Shown here: in pieces, positions 52,233 to 61,984 of the stretch | Numbering within the stretch: the stretch's first letter is position 1 | Layout of the letters: every line of letters starts with the position of its first letter | Assembly (NCBI GenBank): GCA_945906965.1 | Contig: CAMDRP010000006.1 | Location: forward strand, 1-64,000 | Length of the DNA: 64,000 bases | Direction: 5' to 3' | Origin: Opitutus sp. GAS368 | Lineage (GTDB): Bacteria; Verrucomicrobiota; Verrucomicrobiia; Opitutales; Opitutaceae | Program-made: the position numbers and the translations under genes | Notes under the pieces: generated by a model | The model's input: only the letters and a program-made list of their open reading frames with translations | What the model was told of the DNA's origin: nothing | Databases searched by the model: none

Positions 52233-53681
52233 TCAGAACTGCTTGTAGCCGATTTCTGCGACGGGCGGCGTCGGCTCGGGCGGCGTCAATCCATGAGCGC
52301 GCATCACTTCATGTAAGGCCGCGATCGTCTCAAACGACGGTTTAAAATTTCCGTAGCGATGACCTTCCGCCACGAGCACCGGCGTCCAACCGCGGTGGTT
52401 TTTTTGATTCCAGATTAAGATTTTCGCGCCTTTCGCGTCTAAAAATTTCACGACTTTCGGAAAATTAGCGAAGCCCGCGCCGTGCATCGCCGTGTCGCCA
52501 TTTTTTGAAACCGCATCGATGTCCGCGCCGAGCTTGAGCAGATAATCGCAGGCCGCCACCGCTTCGTCGTCGGTGCCGGCTTCTTCTTCGGCGGAACGCG
52601 TGCCCAGTCCCGCCGCTGCCATCAACGGCGTGCAGCCGTCCACATTCGTGATCTTCGGATCGGCGCCGAGCTCGACGAGGAGTTTCATGAAGGCGAGGTC
52701 CGCCGTGTCCGCCGCCAACATAAAGGGCGTGCACCCTTTGCGGTTGATGCGGCCACCGCCGGAGGGGCCGCCAGTCAGACGCAGGTTTACATCGGCGCCA
52801 TGCGCGACGAGCTTGCGGATGAGTTGCTCGCTGGTGACGTTACCGTGGTCCTCAGGAATGGGATCGCCTTCATCCTCGCCAATGTCGGGTTTGCGAATCC
52901 ACGCGAGAATATGCAACGGAGCGTAGCCGGAGCGCAGGTCGTTGGGATCGGCGCCGAGATCGAGGAGCACGGAGGCGACTTCAAAGTGGCCATTTTCGAC
53001 GGCCAGCGTGAGCGCACTGTTGCCGCGTTTGGGCAGCTTGTTGCCGGTCTTGGTCGGGGCGGTGACCGCGTTGATGTCCAAGCCGGTTTTCAATAACACC
53101 CGCACGGTCTCGACGTGGCCCGCGCGAATCGCAAAGAGCAACGCGTTGAGGCCCGTGGGCACCGTCGCCGTCACATCGGCCTTGGCGGCGATGAGCGCCG
53201 TGACCACAGCGGTGTGTCCCTCGGCGGCGGCCCACATCAGGGCGGTTTGCCCGCCGGGGAGTTTGGCGTCAACGACGGCGCCATGCGCGAGGATTGAAGT
53301 CACGACCGCGACCCGACCCGTGCGCGCGGCCGTCATGAGGGGGGTTTCACCGCCAAGCAGAGCGCGGTTGGCATCGGCGCCAGCGGCGAGGAGCGCGTCC
53401 ACCGTCGCAGCGTCTCCATTGGTACACGCGAGGGCGAGCGGGGTGACGCCGTAACGATTGGGCGTGTGGGCGGCCGCCGGTTCCGCCGCGAGCAGGCGCC
53501 GCACGAGCGCCAGATCCGAGGCTTGGACGGCGCTCAACATCGCCTCCGAGGCGTGCGCGGTACACGCTCCGCTCCAGACGAATCCAGCCAACACCGCGAG
53601 CAGGCTGCGCAAAGATCCAAGGCGAGAGCCGGCTGAGGGTTGCGCGAGACGTTTTTGTTTCATGGCGCGAGCCAGCGTCAC
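52233..53681 (-). CDS. Exported ankyrin-repeat protein
   Basis: The 482-residue product has a signal peptide (SLLAVLAGFVWSGACTAHA) and then about ten ankyrin repeats, for example GVTPLALACTNGDAATVDAL, GETPLMTAARTGRVAVVTSI, GQTALMWAAAEGHTAVVTAL and GCTPLMAAAGLG. Ankyrin repeats mediate protein-protein contact; here they would act outside the cytoplasm. The GTG start overlaps the DUF1552 stop by four bases; an ATG six codons later is an alternative. It is the last of three coupled genes (DUF1592-DUF1552-ankyrin) and probably binds the products of the first two. Confidence 0.88.
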   Translation of the reverse strand: MTLARAMKQKRLAQPSAGSRLGSLRSLLAVLAGFVWSGACTAHASEAMLSAVQASDLALVRRLLAAEPAAAHTPNRYGVTPLALACTNGDAATVDALLAAGADANRALLGGETPLMTAARTGRVAVVTSILAHGAVVDAKLPGGQTALMWAAAEGHTAVVTALIAAKADVTATVPTGLNALLFAIRAGHVETVRVLLKTGLDINAVTAPTKTGNKLPKRGNSALTLAVENGHFEVASVLLDLGADPNDLRSGYAPLHILAWIRKPDIGEDEGDPIPEDHGNVTSEQLIRKLVAHGADVNLRLTGGPSGGGRINRKGCTPFMLAADTADLAFMKLLVELGADPKITNVDGCTPLMAAAGLGTRSAEEEAGTDDEAVAACDYLLKLGADIDAVSKNGDTAMHGAGFANFPKVVKFLDAKGAKILIWNQKNHRGWTPVLVAEGHRYGNFKPSFETIAALHEVMRAHGLTPPEPTPPVAEIGYKQF

Positions 53682-55036
53682 ACGCTAAGCGGGTTGAAAA
53701 GATCGGTGATCTTGCCGGAGCTATCGCCGAAGCGGTCGATCTTCACGCCGACTTTGTCGAGGAGTGTGAGGTGCAGATTGGCAAGCGGCACGGGCTTGTC
53801 GTAGCGGATATGTCGATCGCCCTTCATGCCGCCCGCCGCGCCACCGGCGACGAGGATCGGCAGGTTGGTGTGATCGTGTACGTTGGGGTTTCCAATACCG
53901 CTGCCGTAGAGCAGCAACGAGTGATCCAAGAGCGTGCCGTTGCCCTCCGGCGTGGCCTTCAGGCGCTCTAGAAAATAAGCAAAGAGCGAGACGTGGAACG
54001 CGTTGATCTTGGCCATGCGTGCAATTTTATCAGGGTCGTTGCCGTGGTGGGAAAGCGGATGATGCGGGTCAGCGACGCCGGTCTCGACGGCGTAGGTACG
54101 ATTGCTCGTTTCCCGGGCCAACTGGAAGGTCGTGACTCGCGTGATATCGCCCTGCATGGCGAGAACTTGCAGATCAAACATGAGTTTGGCGTGCTCGGTG
54201 TAAGAAGCGGGGACGCCAAGCGGACGCTCAAGATCGGGCGGGAGCGAACTATGAGTGACATCGGTTTCAGCCTTCTGGATGCGACGTTCGACTTCGCGAA
54301 CGGTGTCGAGATATTCGGCGATCTTGGCGCGGTCAGCCGGACCCAACTGACGTTTTAGACTAGAAATGTCCTCGGTGATCCAATCGAGCAAACTGGCGCG
54401 CTGACGCAGCGAGGCGCGGCGCTCGACCAGACTGCCGCCTTCGCCAAACAAGCGCTCAAAGACGATGCGTGGGTGCGCCTCAGAGGGGAGCGGCGTGGTC
54501 GGCGAGGACCAGGAGAGATTATTTTGGTAAACACAGGCGTAGCCGTTGTCGCATTGGCCGGTGGTCTGAAGCATGTCCATCGAGAGTTCGAGGGAGGCAA
54601 GCTGAGTCTCGCGACCGAGTTGTCGCGCCGCGAGTTGGTCGGCGGTGGTGCCAAGATAGTAGTCGGAGCTTTCCGTGTGTTTAGCTTTGGCGGCGCTCAG
54701 GAACGAGGAGTTGGAGGTGGCGTGCGAACCCGGATAGGCGTTGCGCAGTTCAAGATTGGTGAAAGCCGTGACGTGTTCGCGGTGAGGCGCGAGCGATGCG
54801 AGAATAGGCGAAAGCTCGCTGAGTTTTCCATCAGTGCCGCGCGGCGTCCAGCGGGACTGGTCACAGCCCATCGGCATAAAAACATAACCAAGACGACGGA
54901 CCGGCAGAGCCGCCGTCTTCGTCATGGCGGTGGCCGCAGGAATCATCGCGTCGAGCAACGGGAGCGACAATGCGGCGCCCATTCCACGGAGAAAGGTACG
55001 GCGAGGCAGGGCTTTTTTGGATACGAATGAGCTCAT
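53678..55036 (-). CDS. DUF1552 family protein with Tat signal
   Basis: The 452-residue product begins with a twin-arginine signal (LPRRTFLRGMGAALSLPLLD), so it is exported folded, perhaps with a cofactor. The body matches the DUF1552 family known from Planctomycetes and Verrucomicrobia: YVFMPMGCDQSRWTPRGTDG, TNLELRNAYPGSHATSNSSF, then DPHHPLSHHGNDPDKIARMA and DHSLLLYGSGIGNPNVHDH. The fold recalls sulfatase or DUF1501-type enzymes, but activity is unknown. Its start overlaps the DUF1592 stop by four bases and its stop overlaps the ankyrin start. Confidence 0.92.
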   Translation of the reverse strand: MSSFVSKKALPRRTFLRGMGAALSLPLLDAMIPAATAMTKTAALPVRRLGYVFMPMGCDQSRWTPRGTDGKLSELSPILASLAPHREHVTAFTNLELRNAYPGSHATSNSSFLSAAKAKHTESSDYYLGTTADQLAARQLGRETQLASLELSMDMLQTTGQCDNGYACVYQNNLSWSSPTTPLPSEAHPRIVFERLFGEGGSLVERRASLRQRASLLDWITEDISSLKRQLGPADRAKIAEYLDTVREVERRIQKAETDVTHSSLPPDLERPLGVPASYTEHAKLMFDLQVLAMQGDITRVTTFQLARETSNRTYAVETGVADPHHPLSHHGNDPDKIARMAKINAFHVSLFAYFLERLKATPEGNGTLLDHSLLLYGSGIGNPNVHDHTNLPILVAGGAAGGMKGDRHIRYDKPVPLANLHLTLLDKVGVKIDRFGDSSGKITDLFNPLSV

Positions 55037-57423
55037 GGATTGGGGGTACGGCGCAGCTGAAATGGCGGACTGTTAACGAGACCAAGAACGAGAGCGGAAA
55101 AACGAAAATCCTCCGCTTCCGCGCGACGCACGATCGCGCGGACGGCGGGAGCATCAGACAAATCGACGCCGCGGCCGAGGGCGAAGGTCAGCAGTTTTTC
55201 CGTCAGCGTCGCCGCGAATAAATCCGGCCGCGCGAGGAGCGCCTGCTCCAGACCACCGACACCTTCAAACTTCGAGCCATCCGGGAAGCCACCCGACGCA
55301 TCAACCGGAAGTCGCTCCTCCGTCGTGCGCCAACGACCGACCGCATCGAAATTCTCGAGCGAGAAACCAACCGGGTCCATCAAGTTGTGGCAACTCGCGC
55401 AGACCGGCTTCTCACGGTGCGCAGCCAAGCGGGCCCGGATGGGCAGCCCCGCGGAGACGTGACCATCGTCGAGCGCCGGCACGTTGGGTGGAGGCGGCGG
55501 TGCCGGCGCGCCGACGAGATTAGCGAGGATCCAGTTGCCGCGGATCACGGGCGAGGTGCGGGTCGCGTACGAGGTTACGGTGAGAATACTCCCTTGGCGA
55601 AGTAGGCCGCCGCGCTGCCGTGCGGCCATACCGGCGAATGAAACGCGGCGAAAATGACTGCCGTAAAGATGCGGCACGCCGTAGTGTTTTGCGAGGCGCT
55701 CATCGAGGAACGAGTAGTCGGCCGAGATCAATTCCGTCACCGGACGATCTGCGGTCATGATGTTTTCAAAAAAGAGTTCCGTCTCGCGGCGCATCGAGTG
55801 GCGGAGGTTGTCGTCAAAATCGATGAAGCGACGCACATCTGGCGCAACAGATTCCAGGCCGCGGAGGTGCAGCCATTGCGCGGCGAAATTGGTAGCGAGA
55901 TTGCGCGCGCGCGGATCGGCGAGCATGCGGCGGACTTGCTGCTCGAGTCCCGCAGGGCGGCGCAAATCACCGCGCCCCGCCGCCTCGAGGAGCGCGTCAT
56001 CCGGTAAACTGCTCCAGAGAAAAAACGAAAGTCGCGAGGCGAGCTCCAGATCGCTGATGCGATAAACCGTACCCGGCGCCAAGCCGGCGGGATCGGTTTC
56101 CACGCGGATCAAAAATTGCGGTGCGACGAGAATCGCGGCCAACGCGCTTTCGATCCCCGCTTCGAAGCCTGCGCCTTCGGCACTGCCTTCGCGAAAAAAC
56201 TGGAGCGGACGACGCAGATCGTCGTCGTTGATCGGGCGACGGTATGCGCGGCGCAGGAGCGACGCCAAAATCGCCCGCGCGCGGACTTCGTCGTTGGCCC
56301 GCGCCGCAACCGACGCGATCTCACCGAAGATCAAGCGCCGACTGGGCGTTTCGCCCGGACCGGTGGCGTTGAAAGGGCCTGTGATCGAAGTCTGGTAAAG
56401 TGCCGGGGCGGTGCGCGGGTGGCGGTGCATGTTGAAGCGCGCGACAAAGGGCTGGCGCTCAGTCTCGATCAGCACCGAAGGGTTTTTTATGAACGTCACG
56501 CCGACCTGATGCGGGCCGGCCTTAACAGGAACCCGGAACTTCAGGTGCATATCCACGCCCTCGGCATTTTTGTCGGCGCCGGGCGGCTTCACGGTGGCGA
56601 TGGCCACGCGTGCACCGTCGATCAACACTTCGACATCATGGGGAGCCTTGAGGCCCTCGACCTGTTCGTTGCGATCCCGCGCGAGGCGTAATTGAATCTC
56701 ATACTCCCCATCCTGGGGAAACGTGTACGGGATCAATGCTCCGCCGCGCGTACCAAGCGGGAGTCCTTCGATATGGCCTTCCTGAGTGAGATCCGGCGGG
56801 ACGCGAAACGTATCGCCGCCGGGCGTCTTGCGTGGCGCGCCGATCGCTAACCGAGCGATTTTTTGCGCTGCCGACACATAACGATCAAGCAGCGTGGTCG
56901 ACAGGTTGCCGACCGTGACGTTGTCAAAGCCCCGCGCTGGTTCGTCATTCGGCAGCAAGGTCGTCGCATCGATCTCGAGCGCGAGCAGGTCGCGGATGGC
57001 GTTTTGGTATTCGGTGCGATTAAGCCGGCGAAATGTATCCGTGCGACCGGGATCCGGTGCCGCGGTCGCCGCCCGATCGAGCTCAGCTTTCAAGAGGGTC
57101 ACAACCTGCCGGTATTCGGCGGCCGAGGGTCGCTCCTCCCCGATCGGCGGCATTTGTTGGTGATCTATTTTACGCAAGATCTTTTCCCAGAGCTCAGGAT
57201 TTGTAGCCGGACTTTTGGCCGCGATCCCCTCGAGCGAAAGTCCGCCCTTCGTGATGCTGTCATCGTGACAATCCATGCAGTATCGACCGACCAAGTCCTC
57301 CGCGAGATGCGCCGGCGCTAAGGCCGCTTCAACCGCCTGCGGGCCCAGCAGCGCCCATGTCGCGACGGCAGTCGCTAGGGCACGCAGACAAGATTCGATC
57401 AACTGATCAAAAAAACGAGGCAT
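55033..57423 (-). CDS. DUF1592 family protein with two haem c motifs (Planctomycete cytochrome-type)
   Basis: The 796-residue exported product has an N-terminal cytochrome-type motif CMDCH at residues 49-53 and a second CASCH near the C-terminus, so it probably binds two c-type haems. Between them come DUF1587 (RRLNRTEYQNAIRDLLALEI), a carbohydrate-binding-like beta region, DUF1595 (LRRAYRRPINDDDLRRPLQF), DUF1592 (LASRLSFFLWSSLPDDALLE), DUF1588 (LTVTSYATRTSPVIRGNWIL) and DUF1585 (LLTFALGRGVDLSDAPAVRA). The ATG is preferred over a TTG eight codons upstream. It leads an operon with DUF1552 and an ankyrin protein and is thought to take part in polysaccharide breakdown, though this is unproven. 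Confidence 0.93.
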   Translation of the reverse strand: MPRFFDQLIESCLRALATAVATWALLGPQAVEAALAPAHLAEDLVGRYCMDCHDDSITKGGLSLEGIAAKSPATNPELWEKILRKIDHQQMPPIGEERPSAAEYRQVVTLLKAELDRAATAAPDPGRTDTFRRLNRTEYQNAIRDLLALEIDATTLLPNDEPARGFDNVTVGNLSTTLLDRYVSAAQKIARLAIGAPRKTPGGDTFRVPPDLTQEGHIEGLPLGTRGGALIPYTFPQDGEYEIQLRLARDRNEQVEGLKAPHDVEVLIDGARVAIATVKPPGADKNAEGVDMHLKFRVPVKAGPHQVGVTFIKNPSVLIETERQPFVARFNMHRHPRTAPALYQTSITGPFNATGPGETPSRRLIFGEIASVAARANDEVRARAILASLLRRAYRRPINDDDLRRPLQFFREGSAEGAGFEAGIESALAAILVAPQFLIRVETDPAGLAPGTVYRISDLELASRLSFFLWSSLPDDALLEAAGRGDLRRPAGLEQQVRRMLADPRARNLATNFAAQWLHLRGLESVAPDVRRFIDFDDNLRHSMRRETELFFENIMTADRPVTELISADYSFLDERLAKHYGVPHLYGSHFRRVSFAGMAARQRGGLLRQGSILTVTSYATRTSPVIRGNWILANLVGAPAPPPPPNVPALDDGHVSAGLPIRARLAAHREKPVCASCHNLMDPVGFSLENFDAVGRWRTTEERLPVDASGGFPDGSKFEGVGGLEQALLARPDLFAATLTEKLLTFALGRGVDLSDAPAVRAIVRRAEAEDFRFSALVLGLVNSPPFQLRRTPNP

Positions 57424-57510
57424 GGGGTACGAGGTAACGCACCCCAACGGAGGCTTGAGCCACTAACAGAGGCGAGGCAAAAAACTGACGGGTGAAAGAA
57501 GCTCTGAGCG

Positions 57511-58806
57511 TTAAACTAAATTCGTCGGCTGCTTCCCCGCCAACACGTCGACGCCCTTCGTCGCGTCAAATGAGCCGTCCCACTTCGCCACGATCAAGGT
57601 CGCCACAGCGTTACCGATGAAATTGGTGATCGCGCGCGCTTCCGACATAAACCGGTCCACACCGAGAATCAGCGCCATGCCTGCTACGGGAATCTTATCC
57701 GTCGCGGCCAGCGTTGCCGCCAGCGTGATAAATCCGCTCCCCGTCACGCCCGCCGCGCCCTTCGAAGTGATCATGAGCACGAGCAACAATTTTCCCTGCT
57801 CCCACAACGTCAGCGGCGTGTCCGTTGCCTGCGCCACGAAGAGCGCCGCCATCGTCAAATAAATCGAGGTTCCGTCCAAGTTAAACGAATAGCCCGAGGG
57901 CACGACGATGCCGACCACCGGCCGCGCGCAGCCCGCCTTCTCCATTTTGTGCATCAACCCCGGTAGCGCGGTCTCCGACGACGAGGTCCCCACCACGATC
58001 AACAATTCTTCGCGGATGTACTTAATGATTTTCCACACGCTGAAGCCGTTGAAGCGCGCGATCAGCCCGAGCACCACAAAGATAAATAGTGCACACGTCA
58101 CGTAGACGCACGCCATCAGCGCTCCGAGCGACACCAGCGAGCGCAGGCCGTATTTGCCGATGGTAAACGCCATCGCGCCAAATGCCGCCACCGGGGCCAG
58201 CTTCGTCACCATGCTCACGATGCCGAAAATCACGCGCGATACTTCGTTGATCAAATTGAGCACCGGCCGGCCGTGCTCGCCGATCTGCCCGAGCGCGATG
58301 CCAAACAAAACCGCCAGCAACAACACCTGCAGAATTTCTCCTTCCGCAAACGCCCCGACAAACGTGTTCGGGATGATGTGTAGCAAAAACTCCGCCGTCG
58401 TCTGCCCTTGCGCCGCCTTTGTGTAACCCGCCACCGCTTTCGCATCGAGGGAAGCCGCGTTCGCATGCACGCCCGCGCCCGGCACGAACACATTGGCCAC
58501 CACAAGACCGATGATCAGCGCCAGCGTGGAAACGATTTCAAAATACAACAGCGCCTTCCCGCCCACGCGGCCGACTTTCTTCAAGTCGCCCATGCCGGCG
58601 AGGCCCACGACCACGGTCGCAAAAATGATCGGCGCGATCAGCATCTTCACCAGCTTGATGAAGCCATCGCCGAGCGGCTTCAGCGACGCACCGAAATCCG
58701 GCCACAGGTAACCGACCAACACCCCGACCACGATCGCGGCCAGCACTTGTAGATACAGCGTATTACGTTTGCCGGAATTCTCGGGGACCGCGGGGTCGGT
58801 ATGCAT
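57511..58806 (-). CDS. dctA: DctA-type C4-dicarboxylate:cation symporter
   Basis: A DAACS-family carrier that takes up succinate, fumarate, malate or acidic amino acids with protons or sodium. The 431-residue product has eight helices and two re-entrant loops with [20 protein letters not shown] and [20 protein letters not shown], and the transport-core [19 protein letters not shown]. The SSSETALP serine-rich loop and the overall sequence favour DctA over GltP. It lies alone, with no DctB/DctD regulators in the window. Confidence 0.93.
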   Translation of the reverse strand: MHTDPAVPENSGKRNTLYLQVLAAIVVGVLVGYLWPDFGASLKPLGDGFIKLVKMLIAPIIFATVVVGLAGMGDLKKVGRVGGKALLYFEIVSTLALIIGLVVANVFVPGAGVHANAASLDAKAVAGYTKAAQGQTTAEFLLHIIPNTFVGAFAEGEILQVLLLAVLFGIALGQIGEHGRPVLNLINEVSRVIFGIVSMVTKLAPVAAFGAMAFTIGKYGLRSLVSLGALMACVYVTCALFIFVVLGLIARFNGFSVWKIIKYIREELLIVVGTSSSETALPGLMHKMEKAGCARPVVGIVVPSGYSFNLDGTSIYLTMAALFVAQATDTPLTLWEQGKLLLVLMITSKGAAGVTGSGFITLAATLAATDKIPVAGMALILGVDRFMSEARAITNFIGNAVATLIVAKWDGSFDATKGVDVLAGKQPTNLV

Positions 58807-58843
58807 GACTCAGCGAAGCCTCACCGTCACCACAGGCGCAATT

Positions 58844-59761
58844 TTATTCCCGCACCTTCGCCAGGCCAGCGGCGACTACGGCGGCGACATTACGTAGGAT
58901 CGCACGCTCACTCGCATGATCGGTCGTGAAGACCACCAGCACGTACTTCCGGCCGTCCGGCAGCTCCACATACGCCGACTCATGCCGCGTCTGGCTCGTC
59001 CAACCAGCCTTCGACCACAACTTCGCCCCCGCCGGCAACTCCGTCCCGGTGAACTTCGCTTGATCATCCAGATCGTCCATCTTTGCCGCCGGATCACGCG
59101 CCAAGAGCGCCCGCATTTCCGCGCTCCGCTTCGAAGTGACGCAGCGCCCGGTAACGATCTCGACCCACAACCGCGCCGTCGCCTCGGTCGTGAGCATGTT
59201 GCGCTTCGGCTCATACGTGCGGATCGCCTGCGACTCCCGCCCATACGGCCCGTCGCCCCAAGGTTTCTTGCTCGCATTGACGCCCACATAACCGAGCCCC
59301 GCAAAATATCGCGTCACCACCGCGCGTTTTTCGAACCACGTTTTAATTTCCCACTCAGGCAACTCCGGCCCACTCGTCGTTCCCGTCATCAAATCGATCA
59401 GGTAGTGCGTCGCATCGTTCGATGAATCCACGATCATATCGCGCATGGCCCGCCGCAGCTCGGGCGTATCCGTGAGTTTCCCGTCCTCGAGCCAGCGGTG
59501 CACTGCCGCGAGGTAAAACAACTTGATCACACTCGCCGGATAGATCGGCACCTTACCGCGATGACTCGCCTGCTGCGGCTGCTGCGCCGCCGTAAGATCG
59601 ACCAGCGTGATCGCGAGTTGGTCGGCCTTGAGTCCCTGCGCCTGGAACCGCTCCAGCGTGGACTGCACCGCTCGATCCACGAGCGGCTGCAACTCCCCCG
59701 CCCGCGCGTCCACCGCCAACCCGACACCCCATAAAACCCAAAGTCCGATTATGTGTTTCAT
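58844..59761 (-). CDS. Exported serine beta-lactamase-like protein
   Basis: The 305-residue product has a signal peptide (MKHIIGLWVLWGVGLAVDA). It keeps the class A core: Ser77-x-x-Lys80 in PASVIKLF, SSNDATHYLI in the place of the SDN loop, and SKAGWTS where KTG is usual. Thr is replaced by Ala in that last motif, and a long linker replaces the classic Glu166 loop, so a carboxypeptidase or esterase role is as likely as true beta-lactamase. A GTG 28 codons upstream is open but gives no signal peptide. It is divergent from sufE. Confidence 0.85.
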   Translation of the reverse strand: MKHIIGLWVLWGVGLAVDARAGELQPLVDRAVQSTLERFQAQGLKADQLAITLVDLTAAQQPQQASHRGKVPIYPASVIKLFYLAAVHRWLEDGKLTDTPELRRAMRDMIVDSSNDATHYLIDLMTGTTSGPELPEWEIKTWFEKRAVVTRYFAGLGYVGVNASKKPWGDGPYGRESQAIRTYEPKRNMLTTEATARLWVEIVTGRCVTSKRSAEMRALLARDPAAKMDDLDDQAKFTGTELPAGAKLWSKAGWTSQTRHESAYVELPDGRKYVLVVFTTDHASERAILRNVAAVVAAGLAKVRE

Positions 59762-59817
59762 CTCCAGACCCAAACACTCACCCCAAGGCGCATCAAGTTG
59801 CGATCGTACCAACAAGA

Positions 59818-60270
59818 TTGCCCCCGGTCGCCGCCCGCGCTGCACTCTCTGGCGTGATCCTCGCCGCCAAACTCTCTGCGCTCGCCGACGATTTTACGCC
59901 CATCGACGACCTCCAGGAGCGTCTCACCCTCCTCGTCGATCGCGCCCGGCGCGCCCCGCCCCTGCCCGCCGCCGACCGCATCGAGGGACACCGCGTGCTC
60001 GGTTGCATCTCCGCCGTCTGGCTGACCGCCGAGCTCAGACCCGATGGTTCACTCACTTTCCACGCCGATGCCGACTCGCCCCTCGTGCGCGGTCTCGTCG
60101 TCGGCGTCGCCGATTTTTTCAGCGGCGCGACTCCCGCCGAGATTGCCGCGAGCGACACCGACCCGCTCGCCACCCTCGAGCTCCTCGCCAACCTATCCCC
60201 CACGCGTCGCAACGGTCTCACCGCCGTCCGCCAACGCATCCGCACCCTCGCCCAGTCGCACCTCGCCTGA
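59818..60270 (+). CDS. sufE: SufE-like Fe-S cluster assembly sulfur acceptor
   Basis: SufE takes sulfane sulfur from the desulfurase SufS and boosts its activity. The 150-residue product has the conserved VLGCISAVWL block with the acceptor Cys63, in place of the E. coli RGCQSQVW motif, and the downstream DSPLVRGLVVGVADFFSGAT and GLTAVRQRIRTLA typical of the family. Only TTG (chosen) or later GTG starts are available. The stop is 24 bases before tatD, and no suf genes are nearby. Confidence 0.88.
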   Translation: MPPVAARAALSGVILAAKLSALADDFTPIDDLQERLTLLVDRARRAPPLPAADRIEGHRVLGCISAVWLTAELRPDGSLTFHADADSPLVRGLVVGVADFFSGATPAEIAASDTDPLATLELLANLSPTRRNGLTAVRQRIRTLAQSHLA

Positions 60271-60294
60271 GTGCCGCGCCGCCGTAGCTTCGTC

Positions 60295-61149
60295 ATGACC
60301 TACTGCGACGCGCACAACCACCTCGCCGCCCCGGCGCTCGCCCCGCACGTACCGGCGATTCTCCCCGCGCTCACCGCCGCCGGCGTCACCCACTTTGTCG
60401 TCAACGGCACCGAGGAAGCCGACTGGCCCAGCGTCGCCGCGCTAGCCGCCAGCGTCCCAGCGCGGCGCCCGGCGCTCCACCTCACGCCCAGCTACGGCTT
60501 GCATCCTTGGGACACCGGCAACCGTTCCCCCGCGTGGCTCGAAACGCTGCGTCATTACCTAGCCGCCGATCCCCGCGCGGCCGTCGGTGAGATCGGCCTC
60601 GATCGCTGGATGCTCGACCGCGCCCGGCCTGATGATCCGCGCCTCGCCGGCCTGCGCCGCGCCCCCTTGGAGGAACAACGCGACATCTTCCAAACGCAGC
60701 TCGCGCTTGCCGTCGCGCTCGACCGTCCCGCCACGATTCACTGCATCGACGCCTTCGGCCTGTTGCTCGAAATATTGCAATCCGGTCCGCTTCCGCCGCT
60801 TGGTTTTCTACTGCACGCTTACAGTGGCTCGGTCGAACTCGTCGCGCCCTTCGCCGCGCTCGGCGCGTATTTCTCTTTCAATGGCGCATACCTCGCCCCG
60901 CGCCACGCCCGCCTCCGTGCGTTGTATCAGACGGTCCCGCTCGAGCGCCTGCTCATCGAGACCGATGCGCCCGCAATGCTGGCTCCACCCGCGCACGCGC
61001 CCTTTGCGCTGAGCGCCACGCCTGCATTAAACCACCCCGCGAATCTCGCCGCCACCTACGCCGCCCTTGCGACGCTCCGCGAGCTCCCCCTGGCGACCCT
61101 CACCGCCCAAGTCGCCGCCAACTACCGCCGCCTCTTCCTCCGCGCTTGA
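60295..61149 (+). CDS. TatD family metal-dependent hydrolase
   Basis: TatD proteins are two-metal DNases or DNA-repair exonucleases with a TIM barrel. The 284-residue product has CDAHNHL at the N-terminus (metal ligands), SYGLHPWDTG, AVGEIGLDRW with the Glu ligand, TIHCIDAFG, LLHAYSGSVELV and LLIETDAPAM with the last Asp. The ATG before TYCDAHNH is the family start; a GTG eight codons upstream directly follows the sufE stop. It faces tcdA with 15 bases between stop codons. Confidence 0.92.
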   Translation: MTYCDAHNHLAAPALAPHVPAILPALTAAGVTHFVVNGTEEADWPSVAALAASVPARRPALHLTPSYGLHPWDTGNRSPAWLETLRHYLAADPRAAVGEIGLDRWMLDRARPDDPRLAGLRRAPLEEQRDIFQTQLALAVALDRPATIHCIDAFGLLLEILQSGPLPPLGFLLHAYSGSVELVAPFAALGAYFSFNGAYLAPRHARLRALYQTVPLERLLIETDAPAMLAPPAHAPFALSATPALNHPANLAATYAALATLRELPLATLTAQVAANYRRLFLRA

Positions 61150-61164
61150 GCGCGGGGCGCTTGC

Positions 61165-61953
61165 TCAGAGCTGCGCGCTCTCGGCGGCGAGTTCACGGAC
61201 CATTTCCTGAGCGGCGACGAGGCCGAAGGCGCCCGTCACCCAAACCGCCGTGCCAAAGCCTGTCGCACAGTCCAACTTCAGATTCGTTCCCGGTTCGACC
61301 TCGGCGCGGCACGTGCCATCGGCCCACGGAAACACGGGTTTTTCCTCGGTCCATACGCAGCGCACCCCGTAGAGATTCCCTTTACCGCCCGCGAAACCGT
61401 AATCGCGGCGCAGCTTCTTGCGCACCTGGCGCAGCAACTCGTCGCAGCCCGATTGGCCGAGATCGCCGGCGCGCAATTGCGTCGCATCGCGTCGCCCACC
61501 CGCGCCCCCCACGGTCACGCATTTGAGGCGCCGCTTCACCGCTTCCGCGATGATCAGCGCCTTGTGCGACATGAGATCCACCGCATCCACGACGCCGTCC
61601 AATTGCCCCGCGAGCAAACGCTCCGCCGAGGCCGGCGTGAAAAATTCCGCCACCGTCGTGACGCGACACGCGGGGTTTATTAAACGCACGCGTTCGGCGA
61701 GCACGTCGATTTTGGGCCGGCCGATCTGCCCATTGAGCGCGGGTAACTGGCGGTTCACATTGGTGACACACACATCGTCGAGATCGATCAACGTGAGCGC
61801 ACCGACGCCGCTGCGCGCGAGGCCCTCGACCGTCCATGAGCCCACGCCGCCGACGCCGATCACCGCCACGTGCGCCGCGCGTAATTTATCCAGCGCCGCC
61901 GAGCCGAACAACCGGCCGACACCACCAAAACGTTCCACGTAATCGTCGTGCAT
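61165..61953 (-). CDS. tcdA: tRNA threonylcarbamoyladenosine dehydratase TcdA (ThiF/E1-like)
   Basis: TcdA uses ATP to cyclise N6-threonylcarbamoyladenosine at tRNA position 37 into ct6A. The 262-residue product has the nucleotide-binding VAVIGVGGVGSWTVEGLARS, the DLDDVCVTNVNRQLPALN strand, VDAVDLMSHKALIIAEAVKR and a C-terminal GFGTAVWVTGAFGLVAAQEM helix. It starts MHDDYVERFGGVGRLFG, matching TcdA rather than ThiF or MoeB, and no CxxC zinc pairs are seen. Confidence 0.92.
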   Translation of the reverse strand: MHDDYVERFGGVGRLFGSAALDKLRAAHVAVIGVGGVGSWTVEGLARSGVGALTLIDLDDVCVTNVNRQLPALNGQIGRPKIDVLAERVRLINPACRVTTVAEFFTPASAERLLAGQLDGVVDAVDLMSHKALIIAEAVKRRLKCVTVGGAGGRRDATQLRAGDLGQSGCDELLRQVRKKLRRDYGFAGGKGNLYGVRCVWTEEKPVFPWADGTCRAEVEPGTNLKLDCATGFGTAVWVTGAFGLVAAQEMVRELAAESAQL

Positions 61954-61984
61954 GGCTGCGCAATCGAGCTCCGCTAAGTCGAGC

